From DAOUEG01 sp964595455 (GTDB taxonomy: Bacteria > Chloroflexota > Dehalococcoidia > Dehalococcoidales > RBG-16-60-22): a DNA stretch of 33,659 bases. This document shows, piece after piece, positions 32,061 to 33,659 of this stretch (position 1 is its first letter; the number at the start of each line of letters is the position of its first letter). Under the pieces are notes generated by a model. It was not told the origin of the DNA. It was given only the letters and a program-made list of their open reading frames with translations, and did not search any database. Location of the stretch: contig CAZQQL010000025.1 in the NCBI GenBank assembly GCA_964595455.1, forward strand, positions 1-33,659, in the 5' to 3' direction. Position numbers and translations under genes: made by a program.

Positions 32061-33659
32061 CTAGATCATGTGCCCTACGGCGCCGCCCGCCCTGGTGGCG
32101 TCCACCATCAGGTCCGGCTCCGGTTTGACACAACTGCCAATGGTATACACTTCCGGTACGATGCCCTTCAATTTTTCTTCCATGTCCAGGTTCTGCTTCA
32201 GGAACAGGGACGGCATTACGGTATCGGCTTCGATGAGCATCCGCTTGCCTTCCTTGGTGGTGATGACGAGGCCTTTCTCGTTGATCTCTTCATACTTGAC
32301 GCCGCCGTAAAGCTGGACGCCCTTCTGTTTAAACCACGGGATAAGGCGAAGTTTGTCGTCCACGGTGATGCCCTCGGCGAATTCCTCGCCGGTGTGGCAG
32401 ATGGTCACCTTGCGGCCTTTCTTGGTCAGCCACTCGGCGATTTCACAGCCGTGGTGCTCGCCGCCCATGACGACGACGTGCTTACCGACGCCGGGCATCA
32501 TGATGCCGGCGCCGAAGTCGGAAAGCTGGGGACCGAGGATCGTCAGCAGCGTATCCAGCTTGGTCAGGTCCATGACGTTCTTGCCGTTGATGCCGGGGCA
32601 GTCCGGGAAAATGACCGTGCCGCCGAGCGCCAGTACGACGACGTCCGGTTTCTGCTGTTTGACGAATTCGACGTCGACGGTCTTGCCCTTGACCACTTTC
32701 ACGCCGAGTCTCTTGAGACGACGCTTGTGCCAGGCGATGAGGTCCATGAGGACGTCGGTTTCCAGGTCTTTAACAAGAGCGGCGATGGGCACGAGGCCGC
32801 CCATTCTCCGCCGCGCTTCATACAGCGTGACCGTGTGGCCGCGTTGCGCCGCGGTCTGGGCGCACTGCATGCCGGAAAGACCGCCGCCGATGACCATGAC
32901 GTTCTTCTTCTTGGCGGCGGGTTTGATAACGTACTGCCGCTCCTTGCCGAGGTCGATATTGACGCGGCACTCGACGGTTTCGTTCTTGTTGCGGACGTCC
33001 ATGCAGTGGAGGCAACCGCAGCAGGGTTTGATATCGTCTTCTTCCCCATGGAGGACCTTGTTGGGAAGGTCGTGGTCGGCGAGCAGGCGCCGTACGTTGG
33101 GGATAAAGTCCATCTTACCATCGCGGAGGAATTCTTCGCCCATCTTGTGGTTGAGGCGGCCGGATGCCCAGGTCGGTACATTGACGGCCTGTTTGACCGC
33201 ATAGGTCATCGGCCAGGTAGCGCCGTGGCCCTTGCGGCTCCAGTCAAGGTTGCCGAGCAGGGTGGGCAGCCATTCCGGGGCTTCCGGATAGAGAAGGCGG
33301 TCGGGCTGGAGGAGGCCTTCGCGGTGGCCGTAGATGTGGGCGCGGCACTGGATGGCGTCGGCGCCGGCTTCGGCGCAGAGCTTGGCCAGTCCTACGCCTT
33401 CTTCACGGGTGGTGGCCAGCGGATGGTTGTATTCTTCGATATTGATAAGGCACGTTACGGTGAAATCGGGGCCGCAGCGTTCTTTCGTTCTCTTGATGAC
33501 CTCGCACATGAACCGGGCGCGGTTCTCCAGGTTCTGGGGACCGAACTCGTCCTCGCGGCGGTTCCAGATGCGGGAGAAGAACGTGTTGATCTGGTGGCAG
33601 GTGCCGCCGTTGATCTCGACGCCGTCGAACCCGGCCTTCCAGGCGCGCTCGCCGGCCTT
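32061..33659 (-). CDS. old-yellow-enzyme / 2,4-dienoyl-CoA reductase-like flavoprotein (N-terminus missing)
   Basis: 532 residues are visible and the frame stays open at the right edge, so the start lies outside. The first part is the C-terminal half of an FMN TIM barrel (AGFDGVEINGGTCHQINTF, then NRREDEFGPQNLENRARF). A [4Fe-4S] site follows, CCGCLHC plus a cysteine 11 residues later, matching the FadH layout with one residue less inside the first group. Then comes a FAD/NAD(P) domain starting VMVIGGGLSGMQCAQTAAQRG. Barrel residues that are usually H-x-x-H/N differ here (NGGT). The substrate is unknown. It is the first visible gene of the redox operon, 43 bases before the cytochrome b start used here. 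Confidence 0.92.
   Translation of the reverse strand, partial: KAGERAWKAGFDGVEINGGTCHQINTFFSRIWNRREDEFGPQNLENRARFMCEVIKRTKERCGPDFTVTCLINIEEYNHPLATTREEGVGLAKLCAEAGADAIQCRAHIYGHREGLLQPDRLLYPEAPEWLPTLLGNLDWSRKGHGATWPMTYAVKQAVNVPTWASGRLNHKMGEEFLRDGKMDFIPNVRRLLADHDLPNKVLHGEEDDIKPCCGCLHCMDVRNKNETVECRVNIDLGKERQYVIKPAAKKKNVMVIGGGLSGMQCAQTAAQRGHTVTLYEARRRMGGLVPIAALVKDLETDVLMDLIAWHKRRLKRLGVKVVKGKTVDVEFVKQQKPDVVVLALGGTVIFPDCPGINGKNVMDLTKLDTLLTILGPQLSDFGAGIMMPGVGKHVVVMGGEHHGCEIAEWLTKKGRKVTICHTGEEFAEGITVDDKLRLIPWFKQKGVQLYGGVKYEEINEKGLVITTKEGKRMLIEADTVMPSLFLKQNLDMEEKLKGIVPEVYTIGSCVKPEPDLMVDATRAGGAVGHMI

Noticed and set aside
1..33659. CRISPR array, tRNA, rRNA, prophage or insertion sequence
   Set aside because: No regularly spaced repeats, cloverleaf, ribosomal sequence, integrase or transposase was found on reading both strands.

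Overview
The window looks like a chromosomal segment of an anaerobic bacterium, most likely a Chloroflexota member of the Dehalococcoidia type. This is inferred from the gene mix and style: many small lipoproteins, anaerobic redox genes and a hopanoid operon. No rRNA or tRNA is present to prove the placement. No CRISPR array, phage, transposase or insertion sequence was seen. Most genes lie on the minus strand in tight operons with 4-base stop/start overlaps.

Left end (1-5400): the first codons of groES on the minus strand, behind a perfect CIRCE operator and a good sigma-70 promoter. Next come three consecutive lipoprotein genes (one with eight propeller-like repeats, one unrecognised, one LVIVD-repeat protein) and a small sigma-factor-like protein. 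Centre-left (5400-7500): two paralogous IclR regulators in tandem on the plus strand, ending in a strong bidirectional hairpin.

7582-7869 holds a gene that standard ORF calling breaks: a HesB/IscA-like protein of 95 residues. An in-frame TGA falls exactly where the family has its first cysteine, and a SECIS-like stem-loop follows it. I read it as a selenoprotein.

7984-15262 is a compact hopanoid operon, read right to left: polyprenyl synthase, type 2 IPP isomerase, hpnH, hpnG, hpnA, squalene-hopene cyclase, and a DUF116 cysteine-rich protein whose start overlaps the cyclase stop. Squalene synthesis genes are not in the window.

15737-25156 is mixed: a lone receiver-domain response regulator, a deacetylase of the AcuC/HDAC class directly downstream of a GNAT plus ADP-forming acyl-CoA synthetase fusion (a possible lysine-acetylation switch), a lipoprotein SagB-type nitroreductase, a small zinc-ribbon protein, another lipoprotein, a YkgJ-type cysteine-cluster protein and an S9 prolyl-oligopeptidase.

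25331-33659 is the most intriguing block, a minus-strand run that continues past the right edge: old-yellow-enzyme/dienoyl-CoA-reductase-like flavoprotein, membrane cytochrome b, FixC-like flavoprotein, FixX-like ferredoxin, UbiA prenyltransferase, UbiE-like methyltransferase, and two paralogous radical SAM proteins with an unusual CX8CX2C cluster motif. It ends in a GC-rich terminator and a REP-like inverted pair. The combination suggests a membrane electron-transfer module made together with a prenylated, methylated redox cofactor or quinone-like lipid. That function is inference.
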